Shown here: positions 30,765 through 41,136 of the stretch, in pieces | Layout: each line of letters opens with the position of its first letter | Position numbering within the stretch: the first letter of the stretch is position 1 | Assembly (NCBI RefSeq): GCF_030066895.1 | Contig: NZ_JASJAV010000001.1 | Span: forward strand, 186,001 to 250,000 | Direction: 5' to 3' | DNA from: Breoghania sp. | GTDB taxonomy: Bacteria > Pseudomonadota > Alphaproteobacteria > Rhizobiales > Stappiaceae | DNA: 64,000 bases | The notes under the pieces: generated by a model | What the model was told of the DNA's origin: nothing | The model's input: only the letters and a program-made list of their open reading frames with translations | Database searches by the model: none | Position numbers and translations under genes: made by a program

Positions 30765-30779
30765 GTTCGCGTTTTGTAC
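30765..30779 (+). promoter_or_regulatory. Possible second LexA half-match
   Basis: GTTC, seven bases (GCGTTTT), GTAC is one base off the GTTC-N7-GTTC direct repeat. It lies between the perfect box and the lexA start. It may be a weaker second operator or chance. Confidence 0.4.
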
Positions 30780-30803
30780 CCAGGCGATGCAGGCGAAAGA
30801 CCC

Positions 30804-31526
30804 ATGCTGACGCGCAAGCAATACGAACTCTTGATGTTCATTCACGAGCGGCTGAAGGAAACAGGCGTTCCCCCCTCCTTCGACGAGATGAAGGACGCCC
30901 TGGACCTGAGGTCGAAGTCGGGCATTCATCGCCTGATCACCGCTCTTGAGGAACGAGGGTTCATCCGGCACCTGCCCAACCGCGCCCGCGCGCTGGAAGT
31001 GGTCCGTCTGCCGGATTCCGTCACCCTCGGTTTTGCCGCCCAGCGCGGACGAGGATTTTCGCCGAGCCTCATCGAAGGATCGCTTGGGCGCAGTCCCGAA
31101 CCCGCCGCACGCAACGCTTCAAGCAATGCGGAAGAGGTCGGAGAAGTTGCGACGGTGCCTGTCATGGGCCGAATCGCCACCGGTGTCCCGATCTCCGCGA
31201 TCGAGACGCGCAGCCATTCCATTTCCGTCCCGATCGACATGCTCGGCAACGGCAATCACTTCGCCCTGGAAGTTCGCGGTGACTCGATGATCGAGGCCGG
31301 CATTCTCGACGGAGACACGGTGCTAATCCGGCGCGGCGACACCGCGGATAACGGCGATATCGTCGTCGCCCTGATCGACGATGAAGAAGCAACACTGAAG
31401 CGTCTGCGCCGCAAGGGAGCCTCCATCGCTCTGGAAGCGGCCAATCCCGCCTACGAAACCCGTATTTTCGGGCCGGGCCGGGTGCGCATTCAGGGAAAGC
31501 TGTCGGCGCTGTTCCGGCGTTATTAG
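30804..31526 (+). CDS. lexA: SOS repressor LexA, with Thr in place of Ala at the cleavage site
   Basis: LexA represses DNA-damage genes until RecA promotes its self-cleavage. The 240-residue protein has the winged-helix N-terminus ([35 protein letters not shown]) and the S24 peptidase domain with catalytic Ser161 in [14 protein letters not shown] and Lys199 in EATLKRLRR. The scissile bond is normally Ala-Gly; here the codons at 31179-31184 read Thr126-Gly127 within [12 protein letters not shown]. The start is ATG 30804; a longer frame to 30774 runs into the promoter. It is preceded by its own LexA box. The reading frame is intact, but the cleavage-site change could weaken SOS induction. Confidence 0.95.
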   Translation: MLTRKQYELLMFIHERLKETGVPPSFDEMKDALDLRSKSGIHRLITALEERGFIRHLPNRARALEVVRLPDSVTLGFAAQRGRGFSPSLIEGSLGRSPEPAARNASSNAEEVGEVATVPVMGRIATGVPISAIETRSHSISVPIDMLGNGNHFALEVRGDSMIEAGILDGDTVLIRRGDTADNGDIVVALIDDEEATLKRLRRKGASIALEAANPAYETRIFGPGRVRIQGKLSALFRRY

Positions 31527-31730
31527 AGTCGGTAAGCTATTGGGCCTGCCCCTCGGCATATTGGGGCAAGCCTTTATCATTGTATGCCCCATCGCGGTTC
31601 GCTGCGATGGGTGTGGAAGAACGAATTTGGATATCCGCGCAGCGATCCGGCAGGATGCAAAGTTATTTGAAAGGCGCGACCATCTAACCGAACACGTCAC
31701 GATCCGAGTGTTGCGCCGTTTCCGGGTTTG

Positions 31731-34200
31731 TCATGGAGCGCGTTGCCAGGGTCGGCGGGTGTTTGGTCTGGCTGACGTTATACGGACAAACCCGTCGGCT
31801 CGCCGCTCGAGTTGCGCAGACGAAGATTGCCCGGCCTGCGGGGGATCCGAACCGAACCATTTTTCGAAAGTCATCTGCCCTTTCAGGTAAAGGGCGACGG
31901 GTCCGCGACTTTCCAAATAGGCCCGATCGAAAACCAGGGCATGGTTTGCACAATCCGGCGGTGCGGCGAGATGGGTAACGATGATATCCGCCCGCACGCA
32001 ATTCTCAGCGAAGGCTTCCGGACGGTCGACACGGGAGAAGATGAGGGGACGGGGCTCAGGCGATCTTTCGGTTTCCAGAGCCGAGAAGGAGGAACGCGGC
32101 TGAGCCCCATGCGGAGCCATGTCTGCGGACTTGTGACGAACAAGAGCTGCCGCCACACGGTGCCGGTCGTCTGCCTCTGACGATGAAGAGGCTAGCGGAG
32201 GAATATCCGACAGACGTCGTCGAGATGGGGAAAGCGATGCGCGTGACTTTGTCTGCGTGGACTCTTGAAGTCCTTGAACCGTGGGAGGTAACGGACGTGT
32301 GCCGTCACCGTTTTCAGGTGCCTTTTGAAAGACCTTGAAGATGCAGGCGCGCTCATCGCAGCGCATCTCGGCATCTCCCGCCTTGCGTTCGGCCAGGGGA
32401 GCGGGATCTCCATCGGCACGCAACCAGATCCCCGCGCTGAAGCGCCCGCCCGGCCCGGTGGAAACGGCCAAGGGCTCGCTTGCCGTGCGCACCGCAACGG
32501 TCCGGCCGTCTTCGCTGATCAGAATATCAGGCCGCTCATGCTCGGCACGGCGATGAATGCGGCAACACACGGCAGAAGGCCGAGAACTCGCCAGCGGGTC
32601 GTCCACAGGACAAGCCACAGGAGCCCGGCTCCTGCCAGGATTGCCGGCAGATCCCCAATTGCGCCGACAACGCCCTCTCCCGGGGTCCATTGCGCCACCC
32701 GGTTGGCGATTTCGAGCATCGTATCGATACCGGCGCCCATGGGAGCGAGGGTCAGCGGGTCCAGACCGAACGGCATGGCGAGAACGCTCACGACGGCAAA
32801 GGGCATGATGACGAGGCTCACCACCGGCATCGCCGCCATGCTTGCGATCAGTCCGAGCGGACTGGCACGATAGAAATGGGTCAGGGCAATTGGACCGGTC
32901 GCAAGCCCCGCGATCACGGAGGTCATCATCAGTCCTTCGGCCCAGAAGAGAACGAAATGCCCTGTCACCACCAGCCGGGACCGACCAGTTCAGCCGCCTC
33001 GATGCGATGGCCGGTCTTTCGCCATTCGAACCAGGCCCGATAGGCCGCCATAAGCGCGATAACCGCCGCAAACGACATCTGAAAGCCGGGCTGAAGCAAC
33101 GCCTCCGGCGTCATGACCAAAACGACGGTTGCGGCAACCGCCACCGTGCGCATCGTGACGGCGGGCCGTGCAAAGATCATCGCAAGGAAGATCGCAGCCG
33201 CCATGATGTAGGCGCGCTGGGTCGCGATCGATGCGCCGGAAATGACGAGATAGGCGCTCGCCGCGACAAGCGCGGCGACTGCGGCCCAACTCCGGATCGG
33301 ATGGTTCAGGACCAGCCCCGGGCTCAAGGCCGGTCCGGCACGGACAGCGAAGAAGATCGCACCGGCAACCAACGCCATGTGTATCCCCGAAATCGCCAGC
33401 ACATGCGCAAGCCCGGCGATGCGCAAGTTCTCCTGTGCATCCTCCGACACAGCGCCCCGATCACCGACGATAAGAGCTGCGGCAATCGCTCCGACATCTC
33501 CGGGTAGGGTTTCGCGGATGCGCTGTCCGATCCGCCCGCGAAAACCCGAGATTGCGGACTGAAGCTGAAGAAAGAACGGCGGCGGCTGCGCGATCTTAGC
33601 GGGCTCCACATAACCGTAGATGAAGCCATAGGCGCCGATCCGGTCGAAATAGGCCGCGCGATCGAAGGCATAGCCGCCGGGAAGCACCTGCCCTTGCGGC
33701 GGCGACAGGCGTGCGCGGAAAGTAACGGCCTCGCCCGGTATCGGTTGCGGATCGGCTCGCCCCGTTACGCGGATGCGGAAGGGCATGGCCGCCTCGTCCA
33801 GCCGCCCGATCCGCACGGGACGAATCGTGAGGCGATACCCATTGGTCCGAGGTTCCACCTCTTCGACCCAGCCGGTCACGGCGTGGGTGCGTTCCGCGGT
33901 CAGGCGCGGCGTCGCAACGCTCCAGGTTCGGAAATTCGCAACACTGAGCCCGGCAACGAAACTGGCCGCGATCAGGATCGCCGCTGCGACCTTGCCCCGG
34001 TTTCGTTGGCGAAAGGCAAGAAGCGCCAATCCTATCGCCAAAGGCATCGTCGCCCAGAGCTGAGGCTCGCGCGGAAGTTCGAAATAGGCCCAGATGCCTC
34101 CGGCAAAGCACACGACAAGCCAGGCAAAGCCACGGCCGAACTCCAGATCGTGCGCAAACCCGGCCATGAGCGAAAGGCGGGCACGCTGAAACCGCGCCAT
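31731..34200 (-). pseudogene. ComEC/Rec2-type competence membrane protein with two frameshifts
   Basis: ComEC forms the inner-membrane channel for DNA uptake. The first frame has N-terminal membrane helices (FAWLVVCFAGGIWAYF), an OB-like DUF4131 region and the competence core (LRIAGLAHVLAISGIHMAL, RAYIMAAAIFLAMIFARP, LLQPGFQMSFAAVIALMAAY). It breaks near 32970 after AAELVGPGWW. The second frame continues VTGHFVLFWAEGLMMTSV and FYRASPLGLIASMAAMPVV, and breaks at about 32520-32560. The third frame carries PDILISEDGRTVAVRTAS to ADIIVTHLAAPPDC and stops at 31731. The Rhizobiales form lacks the metallo-beta-lactamase tail, so the end is near normal. The start is uncertain: ATG 34200 is used, but the frame is open to 34602. 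It lies convergent to lexA and divergent from gltX. Confidence 0.82.
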
Positions 34201-34674
34201 ACACCGGCGATAGAGACCGCCGCGGGCTATTCCGCTCAATTCGCGGGACAAGGGTGCCGACCTGCGTTGCAGCCCGAGACGGCGTTTTAATCCGACCAGC
34301 GGGTTCGGACGAAGCTTCGTCACACGCGCGACGACCCGAGCCGTCGGGCGCCCTCGCGCATGCGCCTCCCTTCCCCTGTTACGCTTACCTGTCGCGCGTG
34401 CCTGCCATTGCTGCCTGCCGGAGAGAAAACAGGATACGTCCCCTGCCTCTCGCGGCTCTTCTGCCTGCGGCCCCCCTATGCTACACCATCGCCCAGCGCA
34501 ATGCTGCCAGGCTTGCGCCCGCATGCCGAACCCCGTGGTTTCCGTGCTAGGCGCATCCGGATTAGCCGTCGCGACTTCGCGCGAATAAACGCTCAAGATC
34601 AATCGTCTGCAGCCGTTCGTTACCCGCTGACAAGCACCGCCTGCAGAGCGTCAGAGAGATATCGTCACAACCTC

Positions 34675-36108
34675 ATGTCCGAGATCGCCACCCGTTTTGC
34701 TCCCTCTCCCACCGGGTTTCTGCATATCGGCGGTGCCCGCACCGCGCTGTTCAACTGGCTTTATGCGCGCGGACGCGGCGGCCGGATGCTGCTGCGCATT
34801 GAAGACACCGACCGCGAACGTTCCACGGAACCTGCCATTGCCGCCATTCTGGACGGCCTGAAATGGCTGGGGCTCGATTGGGACGGAGACTGGATTTCCC
34901 AGTATGAGCGCGCCGAGCGCCACCGCGAGGTAGCCCGCGAGCTCGTCGCCGCCGGAAAGGCCTATTATTGCTACGCCTCCCAGCAAGAGCTCACCGAGAT
35001 GCGTGAGAAGGCCCGCGCCGGAGGTCGCCCGCCGCGCTATGACGGACGCTGGCGCGACCGCAACGCCTCGGAAGCCCCCGAAGGCGTCTCCCCGGTCGTG
35101 CGCATCAAGGCACCGCTCGACGGCGACACCGTGATCGACGACGAGGTGCAGGGCCGCGTCACCTTCCCCAACAAGGACCTGGACGATTTCATCATCCTGC
35201 GTTCCGACGGGAACCCGACCTACATGCTGGCCGTGGTCGTCGACGATCACGACATGGGCGTCACCCACATCATCCGCGGCGACGACCATCTGACCAACGC
35301 CGCCCATCAGGCGCTCATCTACAAAGCGATGGGCTGGGACGTGCCGGTGATGTCGCATATTCCGTTGATCCACGGCCCGGACGGAGCCAAGCTCTCCAAG
35401 CGCCACGGAGCACTGGGCGTCGATGCCTATCGCGCCATGGGGTATCTGCCGCAGGCCATGCGCAATTATCTCGTCCGCCTCGGCTGGGCCCACGGCGACG
35501 ACGAGATCATCAGCGATCAGCAGATGCTCGAATGGTTCGACGTGACCAACATCGGCAAGTCGGCCGCGCGGTTCGATTTCGTCAAGCTGGAGGCGCTGAA
35601 CGGCCAGTACATGCGCGCCACGGACGACGCAGAGCTCCTTGCCACGCTCAAGGCGTTCCTGCCGTACATGGAAGGCGGCCCGGCGATCCTGGGGCGTCTC
35701 AACGCCGATCCTGAGATGGACGCGAAGTTGCTGGCAGCCCTGCCGGGGCTGAAAGAGCGCGCCAAGACCCTGGTCGAGCTCGCCGACAGCGCCAGCTATC
35801 TCTGGGCCGAGCGTCCGATCACGCCCGATGCGAAGGCGGAGAAGATCCTCGACGAGGCGGGACGCACGGTTCTGAAGGGCGTTCTGGCCAAACTCGAAGC
35901 GATTTCGGAGTGGAGCGTTGAGGAAACCGACTCAGCGGTACGCGCCTACACTCAAGAAGCAGAAGTCAAGCTCGGTAAGGTCGCACAGCCGCTCCGGGCG
36001 GCTCTGACGGGGCGCACAACGTCCCCCGGCATCTTTGACGTGCTCGTCGTCCTGGGACGCAAAGAATCCTTGAATCGCATCAAGGATCAGGTCTCTAACC
36101 TTTCGTAG
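34675..36108 (+). CDS. gltX: Glutamyl-tRNA synthetase
   Basis: GltX charges tRNA-Glu (and in many alphaproteobacteria tRNA-Gln). The 477-residue protein has the class I HIGH-type motif [15 protein letters not shown] (HIGG at residues 17-20) and the KMSKS-type motif GAKLSKRHG (near residue 239), followed by the C-terminal anticodon-binding helical domain. The start at ATG 34675 ([12 protein letters not shown]) fits the family; an open frame to 34360 upstream overlaps the comEC side and has no homology. It is divergent from broken comEC and followed by gltA. Confidence 0.96.
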   Translation: MSEIATRFAPSPTGFLHIGGARTALFNWLYARGRGGRMLLRIEDTDRERSTEPAIAAILDGLKWLGLDWDGDWISQYERAERHREVARELVAAGKAYYCYASQQELTEMREKARAGGRPPRYDGRWRDRNASEAPEGVSPVVRIKAPLDGDTVIDDEVQGRVTFPNKDLDDFIILRSDGNPTYMLAVVVDDHDMGVTHIIRGDDHLTNAAHQALIYKAMGWDVPVMSHIPLIHGPDGAKLSKRHGALGVDAYRAMGYLPQAMRNYLVRLGWAHGDDEIISDQQMLEWFDVTNIGKSAARFDFVKLEALNGQYMRATDDAELLATLKAFLPYMEGGPAILGRLNADPEMDAKLLAALPGLKERAKTLVELADSASYLWAERPITPDAKAEKILDEAGRTVLKGVLAKLEAISEWSVEETDSAVRAYTQEAEVKLGKVAQPLRAALTGRTTSPGIFDVLVVLGRKESLNRIKDQVSNLS

Positions 36109-36150
36109 GACTGGCGCCATTTCTTGAATATCGGATAGAGATCCGGCCAT

Positions 36151-36177
36151 GACCCTGGGGGATGATCCCCCAGGGTC
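36151..36177. terminator. Perfect 12-bp hairpin after gltX
   Basis: GACCCTGGGGGA and TCCCCCAGGGTC are exact inverse complements around a TGA loop, about 43 bases past the gltX stop. No T-run follows, so it may be a transcript-stabilising structure or a Rho-assisted stop rather than a classic terminator. Confidence 0.55.
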
Positions 36178-36341
36178 AATCGACACAAACTGCCGTGCTG
36201 CTTGTGGCACCGCATCAAATGGGGTAGGCAGACCGCGACAATTTTCCTCCCACCGTTTCTCGGCTTGTCCGTCACATTCCCTGGCACGACGCCTCGGAAT
36301 GGGAGATCCGGACGTTGGTCTCCTCCAGAAGGGCGTTCTTC

Positions 36342-37634
36342 ATGAGAGATAACAAAGCGACCTTGACTTACGGCAATAACAGCTGGGACTTCGACGTCCA
36401 ATCAGGGTCGATGGGACCGGATGTGTTGAACATTTCGTCGCTTTATGCGCAGACTGGAATGTTCACATACGATCCCGGCTTCACCTCCACTGCCTCCTGT
36501 GAGTCGAAAATCACCTTCATCGACGGCAATGAAGGCACCCTGCTCTATCGCGGCTATCCGATCGAGCAGCTCGCTGAAAACGGCGACTTCCTGGAAACCT
36601 GCTACCTGCTTCTCTACGGCGAGCTGCCGACGCAGGCGCAGAAGGATGATTTCGTCAACCGCGTCACCTACCACACGATGATCCACGAACAGATGCTGCG
36701 CTTCCTGCCCGGCTTCCGTCGTGACGCTCATCCGATGGCCGTCATGTGCGGCATGGTCGGCGCGCTTTCGGCCTTCTATCACGACTCCACCGACATCTCC
36801 GATCCGCATCAGCGCATGGTCGCTTCCCTGCGCATGATCGCGAAGATGCCGACGATCGCGGCCATGGCCTACAAGTACCACATCGGCCAGCCGTTTGTTT
36901 ATCCGCGCAACGATCTCGACTACGCGGCCAACTTTCTGCACATGTGCTTCTCGGTGCCTTGCGAGGAATACAAGGTGAACCCGGTCCTGGCACGCGCTAT
37001 GGATCGCATCTTCATCCTCCATGCCGACCATGAGCAGAACGCGTCGACCTCCACGGTGCGTCTGGCCGGTTCCTCGGGTGCCAACCCGTTCGCCTGCATC
37101 GCGGCCGGCATCGCCTGCCTGTGGGGCCCGGCGCACGGCGGCGCGAACGAAGCCGCTCTGACGATGCTGTCGGAGATCGGATCGGTCGACAAAATCCCGG
37201 AATACATCGCCCGCGCCAAGGACAAGAACGATCCGTTCCGTCTGATGGGCTTCGGTCACCGGGTCTACAAGAACTACGATCCGCGCGCCCGCATCATGCA
37301 GAAGACCTGTCACGAGGTGCTGGCCGAGCTCGGCATCAAGGACGATCCGCTGCTGGACGTCGCCCTGGAGCTGGAAAAGATCGCTCTGTCGGACGACTAT
37401 TTCGTCTCCAAGAAACTCTATCCGAACATCGACTTCTATTCCGGCATCACGCTTCGCGCGCTGGGCTTCCCAACCACGATGTTCACCGTGCTATTCTCGC
37501 TGGCGCGTACCGTCGGCTGGATCGCTCAGTGGAAGGAAATGGTGGAAGATCCCTCCCAGAAGATCGGCCGTCCGCGTCAGCTCTACACCGGAGCTTCCTC
37601 GCGCGACTATCTGCCGATCGGCCAGCGTCGCTAA
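36342..37634 (+). CDS. gltA: Citrate synthase (type II)
   Basis: GltA condenses oxaloacetate and acetyl-CoA at the entry of the TCA cycle. The 430-residue protein has the catalytic His in [12 protein letters not shown] (about H265), His in [15 protein letters not shown] (about H306) and Asp in NIDFYSG (about D364). The start is ATG 36342 ([11 protein letters not shown]), which has AGAAGGG upstream. Convergent to lpxB, with a strong terminator between. The gene is intact. Confidence 0.97.
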   Translation: MRDNKATLTYGNNSWDFDVQSGSMGPDVLNISSLYAQTGMFTYDPGFTSTASCESKITFIDGNEGTLLYRGYPIEQLAENGDFLETCYLLLYGELPTQAQKDDFVNRVTYHTMIHEQMLRFLPGFRRDAHPMAVMCGMVGALSAFYHDSTDISDPHQRMVASLRMIAKMPTIAAMAYKYHIGQPFVYPRNDLDYAANFLHMCFSVPCEEYKVNPVLARAMDRIFILHADHEQNASTSTVRLAGSSGANPFACIAAGIACLWGPAHGGANEAALTMLSEIGSVDKIPEYIARAKDKNDPFRLMGFGHRVYKNYDPRARIMQKTCHEVLAELGIKDDPLLDVALELEKIALSDDYFVSKKLYPNIDFYSGITLRALGFPTTMFTVLFSLARTVGWIAQWKEMVEDPSQKIGRPRQLYTGASSRDYLPIGQRR

Positions 37635-37658
37635 GGCTCAACCGGAACAAGCTACGAG

Positions 37659-37685
37659 AAAGGGCGCCCCTGAGGCGCCCTTTTT
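37659..37685 (+). terminator. Rho-independent terminator of gltA
   Basis: AAAGGGCGCC and GGCGCCCTTT pair perfectly around a CCTGA loop, with further T after the stem. It lies 25 bases past the gltA stop, in the convergent gap with lpxB, and may act in both directions. Confidence 0.92.
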
Positions 37686-37717
37686 GTATTCACGGCAATC
37701 CGATCGATCGGAACCTT

Positions 37718-38896
37718 CTACCGTCCCGCCACATCGCTGACGATGCGCGCGGCCCGCTCGCTCGGTTCCTCACCGTTGTCGAGCAACATCCGCGCCTCGA
37801 TCTCCTCGAATGCCGTCACCTGCTCAGCGCGCGCCGGGGTATCGGCCAGAAGATCGGACAACAGGGGAATCAACCGGTCCGGGCAGACTTCCTCGTCCAG
37901 GAATTCGGGCATGACATTGCGCCCCAGAATGATATTGGGCAGCACCATCGAACTGGTTTTGACGATGGGAAAGAACCGGTGGATCTGCTTCAGGCGCCGG
38001 TAGAACCAATCGAGCTTGTAGCAGACCGCAATCGGCACCGCCGCGATGGCGAGTTCCAGGGTCACCGTCCCGAAGGCTGCGAGGGCCGCACGGGCACGCC
38101 GGAAGGCGGCGAACTTCTCGCTCTCGCCCGTCACGACCGTTACCGGCACGGACCAATCGGCGACATCGGCACGCACCCGCTCTTCCAGATGCGGCACGGT
38201 CGGCAACAGGATCTCCAGATCGGGAACCGACTTCGCCAACCTCTCGACGGTTTTCCTGAAAGGCAGGAGTAACCGGCCGACCTCGCTCGATCGGCTTCCG
38301 GGCAAGACCAGCAGAACCGGCGGTTCCTTTCTCTCCTTCTCGCGCTCTTCGCGCGCCGGCCGCAATTCGTCGATCCGCGGATGCCCCACATAGCTGCACG
38401 GAGGACCGCCGAGGCGCTTGTGAACCTCAGGTTCGAACGGCAGGATCCCGAGGAGATGATCCACATAGGCCGCCATTCGCCGCGCCCGCCCGGGCCGCCA
38501 TGCCCACACGGAGGGAGAGACGTAGTCCACAATAGGGATATGTGGAGCCGCCTTGCGCACCCGCTTGGCAACCGCATGGGTGAAATCCGGGCTGTCGATG
38601 ATCACCAGAACGTCGGGGTTGGCGGCGACTGCGGCGTCAACTGCCTGGTGCACGCGCCGGATAATGGTCGGCAGGCGCCCCAGGACAGCGCTCAAGCCCA
38701 TCACGGCGATGTCTGACAGGGGGAAGATGCTCTCCATCCCCTCCGCTTGCATGCCGGGCCCTGCGGTCCCCGAAAACTCCACGTGAGTGTGTCGCTCCTT
38801 GAGCGCACGCATCAGCCGCGCACCGAGCTGATCGCCGGACTCCTCACCCACGACCATAAAGACGCGGAACGGCTTCTCGTCGGTTTTCTTATTCAT
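37718..38896 (-). CDS. lpxB: Lipid-A-disaccharide synthase
   Basis: LpxB joins UDP-diacylglucosamine and lipid X into the lipid A disaccharide. The 392-residue protein has the GT19 motifs VVGEESGDQLGARLM, YVSPSVWAWRPGRARRM and LVLPGSRSSEVGRLLLPF, and the acceptor region AFGTVTLELAIAAVPIAVCY. ATG 38896 (MNKKTDEKPFRVFMV) overlaps the lpxI stop by 8 bases, so the two are translationally coupled. It is the last gene of the lpxD-fabZ-lpxA-lpxI-lpxB run. Confidence 0.95.
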   Translation of the reverse strand: MNKKTDEKPFRVFMVVGEESGDQLGARLMRALKERHTHVEFSGTAGPGMQAEGMESIFPLSDIAVMGLSAVLGRLPTIIRRVHQAVDAAVAANPDVLVIIDSPDFTHAVAKRVRKAAPHIPIVDYVSPSVWAWRPGRARRMAAYVDHLLGILPFEPEVHKRLGGPPCSYVGHPRIDELRPAREEREKERKEPPVLLVLPGSRSSEVGRLLLPFRKTVERLAKSVPDLEILLPTVPHLEERVRADVADWSVPVTVVTGESEKFAAFRRARAALAAFGTVTLELAIAAVPIAVCYKLDWFYRRLKQIHRFFPIVKTSSMVLPNIILGRNVMPEFLDEEVCPDRLIPLLSDLLADTPARAEQVTAFEEIEARMLLDNGEEPSERAARIVSDVAGR

Positions 38897-39785
38897 CGCG
38901 CGCCCCGACATCGTCTGTCTCACGCTCATCGAAACCGTATATGAACAGGCCATGCCGATCCGCAATCTCGATCGTTTCCGCCCGGCTCGCCATCAGCACC
39001 CGACCGGCATCGACCACGATGCCCGCAAGGCCGAGTTCAGCCGCATGCTGGACCGTATTCGGACCGACCGAGGGAAGGTCGACACGCAGGTCTTGACCGG
39101 GCTTCACGCATTTTACCAGAACGCCCGCCTGCCCCTTCCAGCGAACGCGCCCCACATGCTTGAGATCGAGACAGCGGCGCAACATGCCGTCCGTACCTTC
39201 CGCGGCCTCGGCCGCGATAACGTGCCCGTTTACGGCAACGGCGGCCTGTCCGATATCAAGTTTTCCAAGGGTACGTGCCGCTATCTTGGCAATCTCGAGG
39301 TCACGCCGTGCATTTTCGTCCGGAGCATGGCGACCGACAGGACCGGGAGTTGCAAGGAGAGAAGGCGCGATCTCATGGGCACCGATCACCCGGAAGCCCT
39401 CTTCCTCGAACAACGCGATCACGGCTTTGAGCAATCCGTCATCGCCCTTGCGCAAGGCTTCGAGAATACGGGGCAATCGGCACATCGTACCGAGGTCGCC
39501 GAGGATCGACTTGAAGTCGGGACGCTGGGTGATGCCGCCGATCAGCACGACATCTCGCACGCCGTTGCGCTTCAGGGCCTTCGCCAGCTTGCCGATTTCG
39601 CCCCAGTCGAACCAAAGCGCCGGAGAGCCATCCTCGATGGCCTTATCGGCTTCGCCCTTAATGCCGACGGCCAGCGGCAAGAGCCCTGCCTCTCCGGCCG
39701 CGGCGATAACCTCCACGGGCAGCAGCCCGTTGCCGCAAATGACGGCCAGACGTTCCGCCGTGTGGGTTTCGGTTTTATCCGACAT
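38889..39785 (-). CDS. lpxI: UDP-2,3-diacylglucosamine pyrophosphatase LpxI
   Basis: LpxI (DUF1009) hydrolyses UDP-2,3-diacylglucosamine to lipid X; it replaces LpxH in alphaproteobacteria. The 298-residue protein has an N-terminal domain (LAVICGNGLLPVEVIAAA) and a C-terminal domain with GQAAVAVNGHVIAAEAAEGTD and LPSVGPNTVQHAAELGLAG. The latter carries the Asp/Glu residues used for metal in the family. It sits between lpxA and lpxB, as usual. The gene is intact. Confidence 0.93.
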   Translation of the reverse strand: MSDKTETHTAERLAVICGNGLLPVEVIAAAGEAGLLPLAVGIKGEADKAIEDGSPALWFDWGEIGKLAKALKRNGVRDVVLIGGITQRPDFKSILGDLGTMCRLPRILEALRKGDDGLLKAVIALFEEEGFRVIGAHEIAPSLLATPGPVGRHAPDENARRDLEIAKIAARTLGKLDIGQAAVAVNGHVIAAEAAEGTDGMLRRCLDLKHVGRVRWKGQAGVLVKCVKPGQDLRVDLPSVGPNTVQHAAELGLAGIVVDAGRVLMASRAETIEIADRHGLFIYGFDERETDDVGARDE

Positions 39786-39817
39786 TGCCGCCCCCGCCCC
39801 AGCGGCCGAACCGCGTT

Positions 39818-40618
39818 CTATTCGCCCCCGACACTCGGCGTGCAGATGCGCCGGTCGCCAGTTGCAAGAACGAAATCCGCAACCTGTTGCACCAACGGCG
39901 CATCCGGATGGGCCTCCTTCACGCTTTGTGCGCGATCCTGCAGCGTCCCGGTCTCGCTTTCGAACAGGTCGCGATAGGCCGCACGAAGCGCGTGAATATC
40001 TTCACGCGGGAAGCCGCGCCTCTTCAGCCCGACGAGATTGAGCCCGCTCAGGCGCGCCCTGTTGCCCATCACGATGCCGAAGGGAATGAGATCGTTCTCG
40101 AGCCCGGCCAGCCCGCCGATAAAGGAGTGCGCACCGACGCGCGTAAACTGGATGACAGCCGAACCGCCGCCCATGATCACGAAGTCGCCCATGGAGACAT
40201 GGCCGGCGATCATCACGTTGTTCGACAGGACGATATCGGACCCCAGCAGGCAGTCATGGCCCACATGGGAGTTGGCGAGAAACGCACAACGATCGCCGAC
40301 AACAGTGCGGCCGCCACCGCCCTCAGTACCGGCATTCATCGTCACGCCTTCGCGGATGATGCAATCGCTGCCGACGTCGAGCGTCACCTTTTCGCCGCGA
40401 TACTTCAGATCCTGAGCCTGATGCCCGATGGACGCGAAGGGAAAGATGACCGTTCGCGCGCCGATGCAGGTATCTCCCGCAATAACGACATGCGACTTCA
40501 GTTCACCGCCGTCCCCGAGAACCACTTGGGGTCCAACATGGCAAAACGGCCCAACACTGACGCCCTCCCCGATTTCCGCACCATCTTCGACAATCGCGGA
40601 AGGGTGGATCTTGTTCAT
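39818..40618 (-). CDS. lpxA: Acyl-ACP--UDP-GlcNAc O-acyltransferase
   Basis: LpxA adds the first acyl chain in lipid A synthesis. The 266-residue protein is a left-handed beta-helix with hexapeptide repeats (IHPSAIVEDGAEIGEGVSVG) and the catalytic-His region FLANSHVGHDCLLG. The C-terminal helical part (LKRRGFPREDIHALRAAYRD) is typical. The start MNKIHPSAIVED fits the family. Seven bases separate it from fabZ and 32 from lpxI. Confidence 0.96.
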   Translation of the reverse strand: MNKIHPSAIVEDGAEIGEGVSVGPFCHVGPQVVLGDGGELKSHVVIAGDTCIGARTVIFPFASIGHQAQDLKYRGEKVTLDVGSDCIIREGVTMNAGTEGGGGRTVVGDRCAFLANSHVGHDCLLGSDIVLSNNVMIAGHVSMGDFVIMGGGSAVIQFTRVGAHSFIGGLAGLENDLIPFGIVMGNRARLSGLNLVGLKRRGFPREDIHALRAAYRDLFESETGTLQDRAQSVKEAHPDAPLVQQVADFVLATGDRRICTPSVGGE

Positions 40619-40625
40619 TTCAGGC

Positions 40626-41096
40626 TCACTCGTTTACCAGCATGGCGCTGACCTCAGCCTCGGCGACCTTGCCGCCGTCGACTTTCGCAACACAGGCGAA
40701 CTTCCAGATATTGCCGCGGTTGCGGACCTTCTGGACATGGATTTCCACGCGATCGCCGGGCACCACGGGTTTGCGGAACTTGGCGTTGTCTATCGTCATG
40801 AAATAGACGAGCGCGGGCGAACCGTCATCATCGCCACCAGAATGGACGCACAACGCCCCGGCCGTCTGCGCCATCGCTTCGATCAGCAACACGCCAGGCA
40901 TGACCGGATGTCCCGGGAAGTGCCCCAGGAAATGTGGTTCGTTGATCGTCACGTTCTTGATGCCGATACAGGAATTATCCCCGTCCATCTCGATGATCTT
41001 GTCGACCATCAGGAATGGATACCGATGCGGCAACAATTTGAGAACGCGCAGAATGTCCGCGCTACCCAATTCCGTCTGCTGCTGTTCTTCGCTCAT
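40626..41096 (-). CDS. fabZ: 3-hydroxyacyl-ACP dehydratase FabZ
   Basis: FabZ dehydrates 3-hydroxyacyl-ACP in fatty acid elongation and competes with LpxA for substrate. The 156-residue hot-dog protein has the catalytic His in [20 protein letters not shown] and the [10 protein letters not shown] region near the N-terminus. It starts [19 protein letters not shown]. It is positioned between lpxD and lpxA as in most Gram-negatives. Confidence 0.96.
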   Translation of the reverse strand: MSEEQQQTELGSADILRVLKLLPHRYPFLMVDKIIEMDGDNSCIGIKNVTINEPHFLGHFPGHPVMPGVLLIEAMAQTAGALCVHSGGDDDGSPALVYFMTIDNAKFRKPVVPGDRVEIHVQKVRNRGNIWKFACVAKVDGGKVAEAEVSAMLVNE

Positions 41097-41136
41097 CGTC
41101 TCGCTCGTCGGTCCCGTTTCTCACCCCGCACAGGTC

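Noticed and set aside
31588-31611. Hairpin CCCATCGC/GCGATGGG after lexA as a terminator
   Set aside because: Lies 60 bases past lexA, has no T-run and an 8-base loop; too weak to call.
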